This document shows, one piece after another, positions 19,790 through 28,437 of a stretch of 64,000 nucleotides of DNA (position 1 is the first letter of the stretch; each line of letters starts with the position of its first letter). The DNA is from Citrobacter europaeus (lineage in GTDB: Bacteria; Pseudomonadota; Gammaproteobacteria; Enterobacterales; Enterobacteriaceae), in contig CP083650.1 in NCBI GenBank assembly GCA_020099315.1, forward strand, positions 2,914,001-2,978,000, written 5' to 3'. The notes under the pieces were generated by a model. The model had not been told where the DNA came from, did no database searches, and saw nothing but the letters and a program-made list of their open reading frames with translations. Position numbers and translations under genes: made by a program.

Positions 19790-20909
19790 AGCTGTAGGAG
19801 AACGCTTTAGGATCATAGAAATTGATCGGGTCGCCATCGACTTCAGCGTAAGGATAGCCAAAGTTGTTCATGGCTCCCTGCTCCGTTGCCGGATACAACT
19901 CGAAATCACGCCCGTAGTTGAATCCAACCCAGTTCATTTCCCAGTTACCAAACAGGTAAGTGTTTACCGCCTGGACATCGGCGTCCTGATGCGATTTTTT
20001 CTCTGCCAGACGCATTTTGGTCACGTCAGCGGGATCGCACGGTAACCAACCGTAACCAGCAAGATAGAATTCGGCTCGGCAATGTTGTCCACCGCTCACA
20101 TCGGCGACGCCTGCACCGTCTGCTTTGCCAAAAGCGCTTTTCGAGTAACGTTCGAGTTTATTGGCTTTGCCCAGACGGATGCCAAACAGTTCGCGCGCCG
20201 GAATACCGCTGGCCCGCGCCAGAGCCACAAAAACGGAGCTCATGTCGGTGCATTTTCCTTTGAGCTTACCGCTTTTTAAGATCTCCGCCACATCCCCCGT
20301 GCCGCAGCCAATGACGTCGTTATCGCGCTCCATATGGCTGCTGACCCATTCGTAAATCAGGCGCGCTTTTTTCAGCGGATCCTGCTCATTACCGGTGATT
20401 TTACGCGCAGTTTCCAGAACAAGCCCATCAACTGGGGTATGTGCTGTTGGCAACAGATACGGTTTTACATCCAGCGGGTAAATAATCTGCTCGGGTGCCT
20501 GCCAGGTTTTCAGCGCATCCTGCTTCAGAGGTTCCCAGTCGGCGGTTTCAATGTCGATATCAACGTTAATCAACAATTCGCCCTGCGAGTCAGGCCAGGT
20601 AGCAAACAGCGTTTTCGCACCATAGGTATTATTGGTAGTGACGTATGCTTGCTTAAAGTTTCCGCTAAAGGCAAGCGCCGTCATTTGTTGAAATGCGGTA
20701 TCTACCGGCAGCGGGATCCACAGTTTCACCACGCCGCTCGATCCCTTAGGAGGATTGAGTTTATACGTTTGAGATAAGACAAAACGTCGACGAGCGACTG
20801 GCGCAACGGATGGCTCAGCGGCACGGACCGTCTGACTAATGACGGCAGGACCGACTAAACCGGCGGCGGAAAGGAGAACGCTATTTTTGAGAAACTGTCG
20901 ACGTTGCAT
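19767..20909 (-). CDS. Tat-exported transglutaminase-fold protein
   Basis: A 380-residue protein with a twin-arginine signal (MQRRQFLKNSVLLSAAGLVG, cleavage near VRAAEP), so folded before export to the periplasm. The core is a transglutaminase-like cysteine protease fold. The catalytic triad is visible as Cys220 (GKCTDMSSVFVALARASG), His276 (GGQHCRAEFY) and Asp292 (WLPCDPADV). Such COG1305 proteins are typically peptidases or amide-processing enzymes; the substrate is unknown. It is first in a tightly overlapping operon with MerT-like and MerP-like genes, an unusual association that suggests a role connected with metal handling. Confidence 0.82.
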   Translation of the reverse strand: MQRRQFLKNSVLLSAAGLVGPAVISQTVRAAEPSVAPVARRRFVLSQTYKLNPPKGSSGVVKLWIPLPVDTAFQQMTALAFSGNFKQAYVTTNNTYGAKTLFATWPDSQGELLINVDIDIETADWEPLKQDALKTWQAPEQIIYPLDVKPYLLPTAHTPVDGLVLETARKITGNEQDPLKKARLIYEWVSSHMERDNDVIGCGTGDVAEILKSGKLKGKCTDMSSVFVALARASGIPARELFGIRLGKANKLERYSKSAFGKADGAGVADVSGGQHCRAEFYLAGYGWLPCDPADVTKMRLAEKKSHQDADVQAVNTYLFGNWEMNWVGFNYGRDFELYPATEQGAMNNFGYPYAEVDGDPINFYDPKAFSYSYVATEQR

Positions 20910-21115
20910 TGCTGTCTGTCCATGTTGTAAGAGTTGAGCTACGGCTAAATGGGAAGCCGCATGCGATCATCACAGCAGACAGAGGCTGGCATAATAAGGC
21001 GAGCCGATGGAGGCTATTCATCAATAACAGACCTGTTAACTGTGAATGAAATGAGAGACTACAAGGTCGCTATTAAGCCATTTACAGGCAAAAAAGTACA
21101 GCAGTGGGAACGAGT

Positions 21116-21586
21116 TCAGTATATATACACATGCGTAGCCAGTTTGCGGGCTAACCCTCTTGCCCCCTCGCGCATGACCGTATTGTGATTCCAGCGAAAT
21201 ACAGGCGCTGCCAGCGGGGCAAGATAATTCATCCAGCGGATCGTGGTACGCACATTCCAGTCATACCTGACAATAGTTTCTGCACCACTTGCAGAAAAAG
21301 ACCACACGCCTCGCCCTTCCACCGCGCCACTGGCTTGTCCTTCAAGCAGAGAGCAAGGCAGAATGTTCAATACGTTGATGTCAAAGGTTAAGCGATAAGG
21401 AAGCGCCCCTTTCCAGGTATAACGATGCAGCGCCCCAATCCCCTGTAGATCGCCTTTCTTTAGCTCAACGATGCGTTCCAGACTTCCCCACCATTCCGGC
21501 CACTGGTCCGGATGGGAAAAAATATCCCATACCTCCTGGATTGAGGCCTCAACCCGCCAGACGGTGGAAAACTGATACTCAGCCAC
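21116..21586 (-). CDS. SRPBCC (START-like) domain protein
   Basis: A 156-residue protein with no signal peptide. It starts VAEYQFSTVWRVEASIQEVWDIFSHPDQWPEWW, the typical first strand and helix of the polyketide-cyclase/SRPBCC ligand-binding fold, and has the C-terminal long helix (WNHNTVMREGARGLARKL). The fold has a hydrophobic pocket; ligand unknown. The start is GTG 21586 with GGAG eight bases upstream. It follows the LolA/DUF1571-like gene by 13 bp, so the two form an operon. Confidence 0.75.
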   Translation of the reverse strand: MAEYQFSTVWRVEASIQEVWDIFSHPDQWPEWWGSLERIVELKKGDLQGIGALHRYTWKGALPYRLTFDINVLNILPCSLLEGQASGAVEGRGVWSFSASGAETIVRYDWNVRTTIRWMNYLAPLAAPVFRWNHNTVMREGARGLARKLATHVYIY

Positions 21587-21599
21587 AATACAGGCTCCC

Positions 21600-22289
21600 T
21601 CAAGGCGTAAAGAAATGAGTGGGAAAATGGATGTTGATAACCATCGCTTCCAGAAGAACGGTTTCTAATCGCTGCCCATCTGGGGCATAGCTGATCACTT
21701 TGGCAGGGAGTCCGTGGTAATTATCCAGCCAGACGTCGTAACGGTGAACGCCATCAACGGCCAGTCTTCCCTGTCCAACCACGGACACGAGCGTCGCCTC
21801 CCGCCCCGCAAGGCGCTCCTTAGCGACAACCGTCGTTGTTCCCCCACGTTGCAGATAGCGAATATTGCCCAACAACACGCCGATATCAGAGCGATCCACC
21901 CGATGACCGCGCTCATCCTGGATCAATGAATTGGTTGGCGACAGGTGCAAAATGGGCAACGTACCCACACCCAATGGCCATAACGTCACTTTACCGCTGA
22001 CAGTATTAAAGATAAGCACCGCGCCTGAATGCGGCTGGGTAAAATCCATTCGTACATAGCCGGGTTTCTGATAGCTGTAGCGAATGATTTTATTCTCACC
22101 CTGTGCAGATGAGGATCGCATCATCACCTGATAAGAGGCCATGTTATTAAATGACTGCTGTGCAAACGCAATAGGATCCGCGGTCCCAACATCCGGCAAA
22201 AATGCCCCTCTCTTTTCCGCCGGGCATACTGTGCAGCTAAAAACGAGCAAAGCGGTGAACGCAACTAGCGGAGAAAATGAGACGCGCAT
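21600..22289 (-). CDS. Exported LolA/DUF1571-like protein
   Basis: A 229-residue protein with an N-terminal signal sequence (VAFTALLVFSCTVCPA; a cysteine is present but no standard lipobox). The body has the beta-rich pattern of outer-membrane-lipoprotein-sorting-like proteins (KPGYVRMDFTQPHSGAVLIFN, YDVWLDNYHGLPAKVISYAPDGQRLE), most like DUF1571 members. Probably periplasmic. Function unknown; family assignment is by pattern and moderate. GGGGGCGG lies before ATG 22289. First gene of a pair with the SRPBCC gene. Confidence 0.6.
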   Translation of the reverse strand: MRVSFSPLVAFTALLVFSCTVCPAEKRGAFLPDVGTADPIAFAQQSFNNMASYQVMMRSSSAQGENKIIRYSYQKPGYVRMDFTQPHSGAVLIFNTVSGKVTLWPLGVGTLPILHLSPTNSLIQDERGHRVDRSDIGVLLGNIRYLQRGGTTTVVAKERLAGREATLVSVVGQGRLAVDGVHRYDVWLDNYHGLPAKVISYAPDGQRLETVLLEAMVINIHFPTHFFTP

Positions 22290-22496
22290 GACCGCCCCCT
22301 GTATCTGTACTGTCTGTAAACAGAAGCCATCACCTGTCGACTGTTTTTATTATAGTTCTTAACTGCGCGGCACTACTCTCCCGGCCCCTCTGAATCAGTA
22401 TGGGCAGCAGGTTTAAAGTTGGTTTGGTTTTCTTTTCAGTTGAGATGACACCATAAAGCTATACTTTAATAGCCATACATTTAACAGGTATTAATC

Positions 22497-22841
22497 ATGA
22501 AACTGCCATCGGTATTTTCATGCACCGTGCTCATATTACTGCTGCTGGCGTCATCGTCTGCCACAGCCAGCGCGTTACAAAACCAGGCCGTCAGAGAGCA
22601 AGAGTTAAGCGCGGCACTCCGAGCCGGTAATGGCGTCATCATCATTGGCGGAACGGATGATTTCGCTTTCACGCTCAGGGCACGAAACCGAATCCACAGA
22701 CATTTGGCGATACAGGATAGCTTTGGCGATCCCATCCTGATGAATAGTTTCCAGGACCACAACTATAATCCCGCCCGCGATGGGTTTATTAACAACCCTG
22801 CCCGAGGGAGCTTTATGTTTAACGCACCGATTCGTCGATAG
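22497..22841 (+). CDS. Small exported protein of unknown function
   Basis: A 114-residue frame starting with a clear signal peptide (MKLPSVFSCTVLILLLLASS, cleavage after ATASA). The mature part is about 88 residues, without cysteines, with a C-terminal Asn/Pro/Arg-rich repeat-like stretch (YNPARDGFINNPARGSF). ACAGG lies eight bases before the ATG and a TATACT -10-like hexamer at 22460. I do not recognise a family. It lies immediately outside the island's left repeat. Confidence 0.5.
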   Translation: MKLPSVFSCTVLILLLLASSSATASALQNQAVREQELSAALRAGNGVIIIGGTDDFAFTLRARNRIHRHLAIQDSFGDPILMNSFQDHNYNPARDGFINNPARGSFMFNAPIRR

Positions 22842-22931
22842 AATGACTGGCAATAGTGAGTGTGTAGAGGACAATTTACGTATCTGGCGGGTGACTTGAC
22901 GCAAGGTAACGGTGGTTCGTAAAAAACAGGC

Positions 22932-23054
22932 ACAAAAAAACCACCCGTAGGTGGTTTCACGACACTGCTTATTGCTTTGATTATTCTGTTCTTTCCCATG
23001 GTACCCGGAGTGGGACTTGAACCCACACAGCGCGAACGCCGAGGGATTTTAAAT
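22932..23054. repeat. Left attachment-site repeat of the island
   Basis: Identical over 123 bp to 34676-34798. It contains 56 nt of the 3' part of tRNA-Leu plus 67 nt of flank with the tRNA operon terminator. The match ends at 23054, where the island sequence begins. Confidence 0.95.
22999..23054 (-). pseudogene. 3' fragment of tRNA-Leu(UAA) left by integration
   Basis: Minus-strand copy of the tRNA-Leu 3' part from the anticodon loop to CCA, identical to the same part of intact leuZ. It lacks the acceptor 5' strand, D arm and 5' anticodon stem, so it cannot form a tRNA. Confidence 0.92.
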
Positions 23055-23119
23055 TCTACGCAGGATCAATGAGTTACATAGCAGTGTATTGCGAAACTTT
23101 GCTGTAGTTGTCCTTCTAC

Positions 23120-23140
23120 TTTACTGTAATTGGCAGTAAA
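23120..23140. repeat. Inverted repeat in the island left end
   Basis: TTTACTG and CAGTAAA, 7-nt spacer, 66 bp inside the left attachment repeat. Could be a recombination-protein site or a remnant of one. Confidence 0.4.
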
Positions 23141-23184
23141 TAGATAGACTTGGATAACGCTGAGCACAGAATCAGCACATAGCT

Positions 23185-23230
23185 GAAACTCACCGTGTGT
23201 CACGTTGTATCTGACCACACGGTGGTTTCA
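23185..23230. repeat. Long imperfect hairpin downstream of the last island gene
   Basis: CACCGTGTG (23191-23199) pairs perfectly with CACACGGTG (23216-23224), extended outward by GAAAC/GTTTC pairs with one or two offsets. It lies about 40 bp after the stop of the 840-residue DUF262 gene, a plausible terminator for the defence operon, though without a long U tract. Confidence 0.5.
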
Positions 23231-23270
23231 GGTTACTGCATGTATTCACATACAGCAACCTCACTTAATG

Positions 23271-25793
23271 CTATGACAATTGCTCGCGGGCTAGATCACT
23301 TAGCCGAGTGCAAAGGTTGGATATTATTGCTAATGCGCGATCAGGCTCTTCACAGTAGTACACATAATTATCATCACTACATTGCCAGTCTTCAGGATTG
23401 TAATCCTTCGAATCAGCTAGAACAATAAATCCACAAGATTCCATAGCACTCTGCAGTTCATCTGAGAATGGTACTGTCTCATCATTTCGGTAGCACAATA
23501 TGTTATATTGGTTGTCTCTGAAGAATATTTCCAACTCAACCCGTTGCCCATGAAGAGAAAAACCACTTAAATGTAGAAATGATATATCTTCCCCACTACG
23601 TACGCTATTGTAGAACTTGTGCTTGAAAGGAGCTGTATTCAGTTTTCTCTCTTTTAATTCCAACTCTAAGTACTTGGAATAAAGTTCACTTTGATAGTGA
23701 TTTCGCTGAGACTCATGTAACAATACGCTCTCGTGAGTATTCAATACAATAAACCCCTGATTAGAAAGGCTAAATAACTCTGACTTCTCAATCAAGATAG
23801 TACGCCAGTTAAATGGCTGCTCACTTAATGCCTTAGCACAAATCCTCTCTAATCCACCCCTTAAATCACCCATATCAAAATCCGGATCATCCAACACGGC
23901 TTTAACATGTTGTTGCCGTGCATTCCAAAGAATATTTGAGTCTTGCCGTAATAGACGACGCCAGGAATGATCGCGGTCGACGTTATTCTTATTTGTACGT
24001 GAACTAAGAAGGTTGAATCTATCCGCTGTTGTCGAGGTAAGATAGTCACCTTTTGAAAGCACAGCACGCTCCCATGCAAAATCTAATACTTCCGAGCTTT
24101 CGCCTATTGCACTAAATACTGCCGAACTAGTATCTGCATAGTGTTTGAATCGTGTAAAATAGTTTTCCTTCACATCATCCCAATCAACGTTTCCGCGACT
24201 GTTAAAGTAGTCAGAAATACCGCTGAACTTCAATGCGAAACCTATTTGCCCCCTGAAATATTCGTGGTTTTCAAGTGCAAGAATAGCCTCCTTCCACTCA
24301 TAAGATTTTATCAAAAGATGAGCTTTCAGTTTTTCTTCAGATACTTGAACGGCGAGAAAACCTTTTATCATTACATCCTGGATGAGTAAATTCAGCACAG
24401 TGTCATCACGTTGGGACAATTCATTGATAGACAGCAATGCTTTATGATAATCATCTATAGTATTGAAAATAGTGTTTTCCGTGAGGTTGAATACAACTCG
24501 CATCCAGGATGCTAACTCCTCCCCTATCTTGCCATTCGCTACACCAGCGTAAAAAGCATGAAACCTCACCTTTTCCGAAAAACTTGAGTTATTGGTAATG
24601 ATTTTTTTGAAAATAGATTCTTCATCATAATATCTGTTATTGTTCAGATATATGGACAAACCCGGGCATGAACTAGCATGACCTCGTAACAGATCCAGTT
24701 GCATAATCAATTCAGCTATTAGCGTCTGTGACAAATATCCATACTGTTCATACTCCATAAAGGATAATGAGTTAACTTTACCACCCGAACCAAACAATTG
24801 CTTTTGTAAGCTATAACTATCCTCTGCTTCTTGCAGTAACAGAAAGTTGGCTGTACATATGGCAATATAGTTCATTAACTCATCATCAAAAGAATTATCT
24901 TTGGTTACAACATTTCGATAGCACCAGAACAGATCAGCCCAATCCGTATCAATTTTATGAATGAAATATTCATAGCCAGACACAGGCGTATCTTTGAAAC
25001 TTAGTCTATATTCCGGCCAATCTCCGGTGAATGATTTAATGGTTTTTTCCAGCCTTGCCTTAAAATTTTCAAATTCTGTCAGCGGCTTGCCTCGGGCATT
25101 CATTTTGATATACAAATCATCCGTGAGGTTGAATTCAGCAAGGTTAAGAAATCTAAATGTAATTATCGGTTTATCTTTGTCGGTAAGCTTATCAAAGTAA
25201 TCTACATTTCCAGAAAATTGGAGGTGAATCGCATCCAGCATCGTCAGCATTGAACTAATAGTAGGGTCACTCTCCCACGATAAATAGAACCATGACCTGT
25301 CTTTAATCGTCTTACTCAGACACTCAGTACCAGACTCCAGCAACAAAGCACAGAAATCTATATCATTGCCAACCAATGCATTGCAAAACTCTCTCGAACT
25401 GCTGCGAGTTTCATAGGTAAAATGGGAATTCCCGTCCGTACTTAATACCCGTCGAAAGGATTCTTGCTGATCTGCAATTTGAGCAAGATACCAGTGTAGT
25501 AAGAACAAGGTGGTCAATCGTTGCTGACCATCCAAGGGGATGAAACGATGCCGTCCAGTATCATTGCTAATCACGCTACCATAAACGAAGTCCAAATCCT
25601 GAAAAGGTAGACCTTTTTCCAAATAGCCATGTAATGCTTGTAAAAAGGTATCTCTAACCTCTGCAACGTCTATCCGGCCTTGGGCATAATCCCGTTGGAT
25701 TATAGGGATTTCTACCTGCATATATCTTTGTTCAAACAACTGGAAAAAACTGAGTCGTTCACCCGAACGCGAATCGATTTTTATATTACTCAC
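23271..25793 (-). CDS. DUF262 family protein (GmrS-like N-terminus, large, no clear HNH)
   Basis: An 840-residue protein. The DUF262 domain (about residues 15-250) shows all three motifs: IPIIQRDYAQGR (29-40), DGQQRLTT (88-95, the nucleotide-sensing DGQQR motif) and YIKMNARGKPLTEFENFKA (228-246). The remaining 590 residues are helical. I find no DUF1524-type EH..GN..N nuclease, so the C-terminal function is unknown. DUF262 occurs in GmrSD and related type IV restriction and anti-phage proteins. The GTG start has AAGGAG six bases upstream and overlaps the stop of the upstream DUF262 gene by 8 bp, so both are probably made together. More AT-rich than the flagellar genes. Confidence 0.8.
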   Translation of the reverse strand: MSNIKIDSRSGERLSFFQLFEQRYMQVEIPIIQRDYAQGRIDVAEVRDTFLQALHGYLEKGLPFQDLDFVYGSVISNDTGRHRFIPLDGQQRLTTLFLLHWYLAQIADQQESFRRVLSTDGNSHFTYETRSSSREFCNALVGNDIDFCALLLESGTECLSKTIKDRSWFYLSWESDPTISSMLTMLDAIHLQFSGNVDYFDKLTDKDKPIITFRFLNLAEFNLTDDLYIKMNARGKPLTEFENFKARLEKTIKSFTGDWPEYRLSFKDTPVSGYEYFIHKIDTDWADLFWCYRNVVTKDNSFDDELMNYIAICTANFLLLQEAEDSYSLQKQLFGSGGKVNSLSFMEYEQYGYLSQTLIAELIMQLDLLRGHASSCPGLSIYLNNNRYYDEESIFKKIITNNSSFSEKVRFHAFYAGVANGKIGEELASWMRVVFNLTENTIFNTIDDYHKALLSINELSQRDDTVLNLLIQDVMIKGFLAVQVSEEKLKAHLLIKSYEWKEAILALENHEYFRGQIGFALKFSGISDYFNSRGNVDWDDVKENYFTRFKHYADTSSAVFSAIGESSEVLDFAWERAVLSKGDYLTSTTADRFNLLSSRTNKNNVDRDHSWRRLLRQDSNILWNARQQHVKAVLDDPDFDMGDLRGGLERICAKALSEQPFNWRTILIEKSELFSLSNQGFIVLNTHESVLLHESQRNHYQSELYSKYLELELKERKLNTAPFKHKFYNSVRSGEDISFLHLSGFSLHGQRVELEIFFRDNQYNILCYRNDETVPFSDELQSAMESCGFIVLADSKDYNPEDWQCSDDNYVYYCEEPDRALAIISNLCTRLSDLAREQLS

Positions 25794-27543
25794 TCTTCTC
25801 TCCTTGGTCAGGCAAATAGTCTTTCAACGTTTGACCTATTGCTTCCTGATAATATTTAGCATCAGATTCTGACCAATGAACAAGTTCAGTTACAGACTGG
25901 CTATAATATTTTAAAAAGACGTTCTTGGTACAAATGGGGACAAAAACTCCGCGCTTATCATTATCTATGATGCGGGCGCGTTTAATTGGAAACAAGGCAT
26001 TTTTGTAACTGCGGTTGGTTGAAGAGTCCAGCAGTGCCAAGTTGCCTAGCTCATCTCCCCAGGACACTTCATCTTGGCCAAAGTAACTAACTACCTCATT
26101 ATAAAGCCTGTCAAATTCATTATCGATATGTTCCAAGGTCAAGAGTTCAGTGGCTATGGCAGCAAATTCTTGTTCTCTTTCTAAAGAATCCCCTTTAAAC
26201 CGACTACCACTGAAGTAAACCTCAATGTCCTTTAACCACACCCTGCGAGCAACCCCAACAGGGGCAGAATCTGTCTGGGACCGAATGTGCTCAATATCCC
26301 ATTTTTCTTGCTTATAGCGGTCAAAAGGAAAACGTATATCTGCTTCCCTCGTTGACAATAAAGTTTGAATATTGAACAGCAGAAGCAATTTTTTAATGAC
26401 AGGCTCATCATAGTAAAGCTCATCTAACTGGCACCTGACCTGGAGACGAATACGATCTTTCAAATATTTTTTGAACTCTGTTTTCGTTGAATTCTCTCGC
26501 TCCGACTCAGATTTTAACTCCGCAACTTTCTCACCGCAATCAACCAAAAAGCCTATCAAATGGTATAGCTCTCTGTCCTGGAACCATTCATCAAAGCTCA
26601 GGAAATAACGCTTTACCCCTTGCCACAGATGCTCAATATTAGCCGTGCCAGACTTGAAATCTTCATGGAACTTATGGAAAGTGAAAAATGTCTCGTCATT
26701 AGACTTTTTCCCTTTCATTAAATCGAAGATGTATTCAATTCGTGTTTGGTAGTGTTTACTTGAATTACTTATGAAATACCAGAATGCTGGTTCCTGCAAC
26801 CGCTTTTCAATAATATCCCATTCCGTCGCAATCTGTAACTGCTTCAATCTTGCTTGATCATTGTGAAAATGACTTCGCTGTAAAAACAAAGCCTTAACCA
26901 ACTCAGCATTGGTCAGAGGTATTTTACCAATATTGATACGGGAAAAAACATCAATGGCATAATCGTTGTTAAGGCATTCGTCACTTAAATCATACCAAAT
27001 AAGCTTTACAGAGCGTTCTTCAGTAGACTTAGCTAGTAACGTCGCCAAGAGTTTATTATTATCATTATAATCTTTGTCGGAGAACCAATTTCTAATAGCA
27101 TTATACGCTTGGACCATATGAAAGAAGTCAATATTGTCAGTGTTGGATTCTTTATGAATCCCCTGCAAAAATGCTTCACATCCCGGCCGGGTCTCATACT
27201 TCAACATATACACGCTTTTTTTGTATGCCTCCTCTAAGGGTCTCTTCAGGTGCTCTTGCTCCAAAAAGTGCAGGATAAGACGTAACGTGGTTAGCCTTTG
27301 CTGCCCATCCACGACCTGCCAACAATCTTCCCCTCGAACCACAACAACAGGCTGTAGACAGTAAAATGAAGAATCATTACCGCCATGCGGTTGACTGAAC
27401 TCCCAGATATCATCCAGTAGTTCTTTTACTTGGATCGCCCCCCAGCGATATCCCCGCTGATAAGCAGGTATGTAAAAATTTTCTCCCAAAAGTTCATAGA
27501 TATTTCTAAGATAAAGCTTTTCTGTTGAATGAGTTGTATTCAT
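25786..27543 (-). CDS. DUF262-DUF1524 (GmrSD-type) restriction protein
   Basis: A 585-residue protein combining both halves of GmrSD. DUF262: IPAYQRGYRW (25-34), DGQQRLTT (79-86), FSRINIGKIPLTNAELVKA (200-218). C-terminal DUF1524 HNH-like nuclease: WDIEHIRSQ near residue 414 and LGNLALLDSSTNRSYKNALF near 499, with the histidine and asparagines expected of the active site. GmrSD cuts modified (glucosylated hydroxymethyl-C) phage DNA in a nucleotide-dependent way; whether this one targets modified DNA is unknown. It lies 138 bp downstream of the peptidase gene and overlaps the larger DUF262 gene by 8 bp. Confidence 0.85.
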   Translation of the reverse strand: MNTTHSTEKLYLRNIYELLGENFYIPAYQRGYRWGAIQVKELLDDIWEFSQPHGGNDSSFYCLQPVVVVRGEDCWQVVDGQQRLTTLRLILHFLEQEHLKRPLEEAYKKSVYMLKYETRPGCEAFLQGIHKESNTDNIDFFHMVQAYNAIRNWFSDKDYNDNNKLLATLLAKSTEERSVKLIWYDLSDECLNNDYAIDVFSRINIGKIPLTNAELVKALFLQRSHFHNDQARLKQLQIATEWDIIEKRLQEPAFWYFISNSSKHYQTRIEYIFDLMKGKKSNDETFFTFHKFHEDFKSGTANIEHLWQGVKRYFLSFDEWFQDRELYHLIGFLVDCGEKVAELKSESERENSTKTEFKKYLKDRIRLQVRCQLDELYYDEPVIKKLLLLFNIQTLLSTREADIRFPFDRYKQEKWDIEHIRSQTDSAPVGVARRVWLKDIEVYFSGSRFKGDSLEREQEFAAIATELLTLEHIDNEFDRLYNEVVSYFGQDEVSWGDELGNLALLDSSTNRSYKNALFPIKRARIIDNDKRGVFVPICTKNVFLKYYSQSVTELVHWSESDAKYYQEAIGQTLKDYLPDQGEKSE

Positions 27544-27681
27544 CGTTGTTCAACTTCCCGTGTTGTCACTATCGAAGGATTTGATGCTATCAATTTTGTA
27601 TTTTAGGCTTGAACTTGGAAAATCTAATTAACTCGTTCCTGACTCCCCTAGACAAATGAGCCCATTGGAATAAGTTAGAAA

Positions 27682-28437
27682 CTACATATCTGCCAACAAC
27701 ATCCCCGCCATCCCATCCAGTCGTTTCTTGACCTTTTCCCAGCCCGGCATAACCTGCCCCATCAGACGGTAAAACTCCTCGCTGTGGTTGTGCTCAGCCA
27801 CATGGCATAACTCATGCAACAAGACATAATCGATGCATTCTGAGGATGCCTTAACCAGCCATGGATTCAGGGTCAAACAGCCTTTTGCTGAACAGTTACC
27901 CCATTGCGTTTGCATCGCCCGCAGACGTATCGGCGGACGCTCACTAATCCAAAGGGTCTGCGGTATCAATAAATCAAGCCTGCGCTGAATGACATCTCTG
28001 GCGCGTTCCCGATACCATTCGGCCAACAACGCTTTAACCTTTTCTGCCGATTTGTGTCTGACAGTCACTTCCAGACGCCCACGCAACATTTTCACTCGTT
28101 GCGGAATAGTAGCGTCTTCTGTTACTTTCAACTGATACTGCTTACCAAGATAGTAATGGCTCTCTCCGCTGACATACCGACGCGGGACAATGTGTGTCTG
28201 TTGCTCCCTGAAATCACGCAGTTGCTGGTATATCCAGCGCCCTCGTTTTTTCAGCGCAGACAGCACCTCGTGCTCCGGTGTTTCTGGCGGGATAGAGGCC
28301 ACAACCCGACAGTCAGGATGCACCTTGATGAGCACCCTGCCCTTTACGACCTGACGCGGAACACACTGTACGACGATGACTTCATCACCATAAACAATGC
28401 GTAACGCTTTCATTGCTGGCGATTCTTTTTCACTCAT
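27682..28437 (-). CDS. YgjP-like (DUF45/SprT-type) zinc metallopeptidase
   Basis: A 251-residue protein with the DUF45/WLM-type metallopeptidase domain. The zinc motif HELCH is at residues 208-212, a third histidine at 218 (HNHSEEFY), and the MQTQWGNCSAKG segment at 175-186 is typical of YgjP. Its ATG overlaps the hsdR stop by 4 nt, so it is translationally coupled to the restriction subunit. Such genes are often found beside type I hsdR, but their role in restriction is not established; processing or turnover of a restriction subunit is only a guess. Confidence 0.85.
   Translation of the reverse strand: MSEKESPAMKALRIVYGDEVIVVQCVPRQVVKGRVLIKVHPDCRVVASIPPETPEHEVLSALKKRGRWIYQQLRDFREQQTHIVPRRYVSGESHYYLGKQYQLKVTEDATIPQRVKMLRGRLEVTVRHKSAEKVKALLAEWYRERARDVIQRRLDLLIPQTLWISERPPIRLRAMQTQWGNCSAKGCLTLNPWLVKASSECIDYVLLHELCHVAEHNHSEEFYRLMGQVMPGWEKVKKRLDGMAGMLLADM

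Noticed and set aside
19433..19861. Longer form of the MerT-like protein from 19861
   Set aside because: It would add residues that are an out-of-frame overlap with the conserved end of the transglutaminase gene; the MerT pattern begins near 19789.
20949..21188. 79-codon plus-strand frame antisense to the SRPBCC gene end
   Set aside because: It overlaps a better supported gene and has no features of a real protein.
23055..23270. Possible remnant of an integrase gene at the island left end
   Set aside because: Translation in the frames I tried gives only short stops-interrupted peptides with no R-H-R-Y motif; not enough to call a pseudogene.
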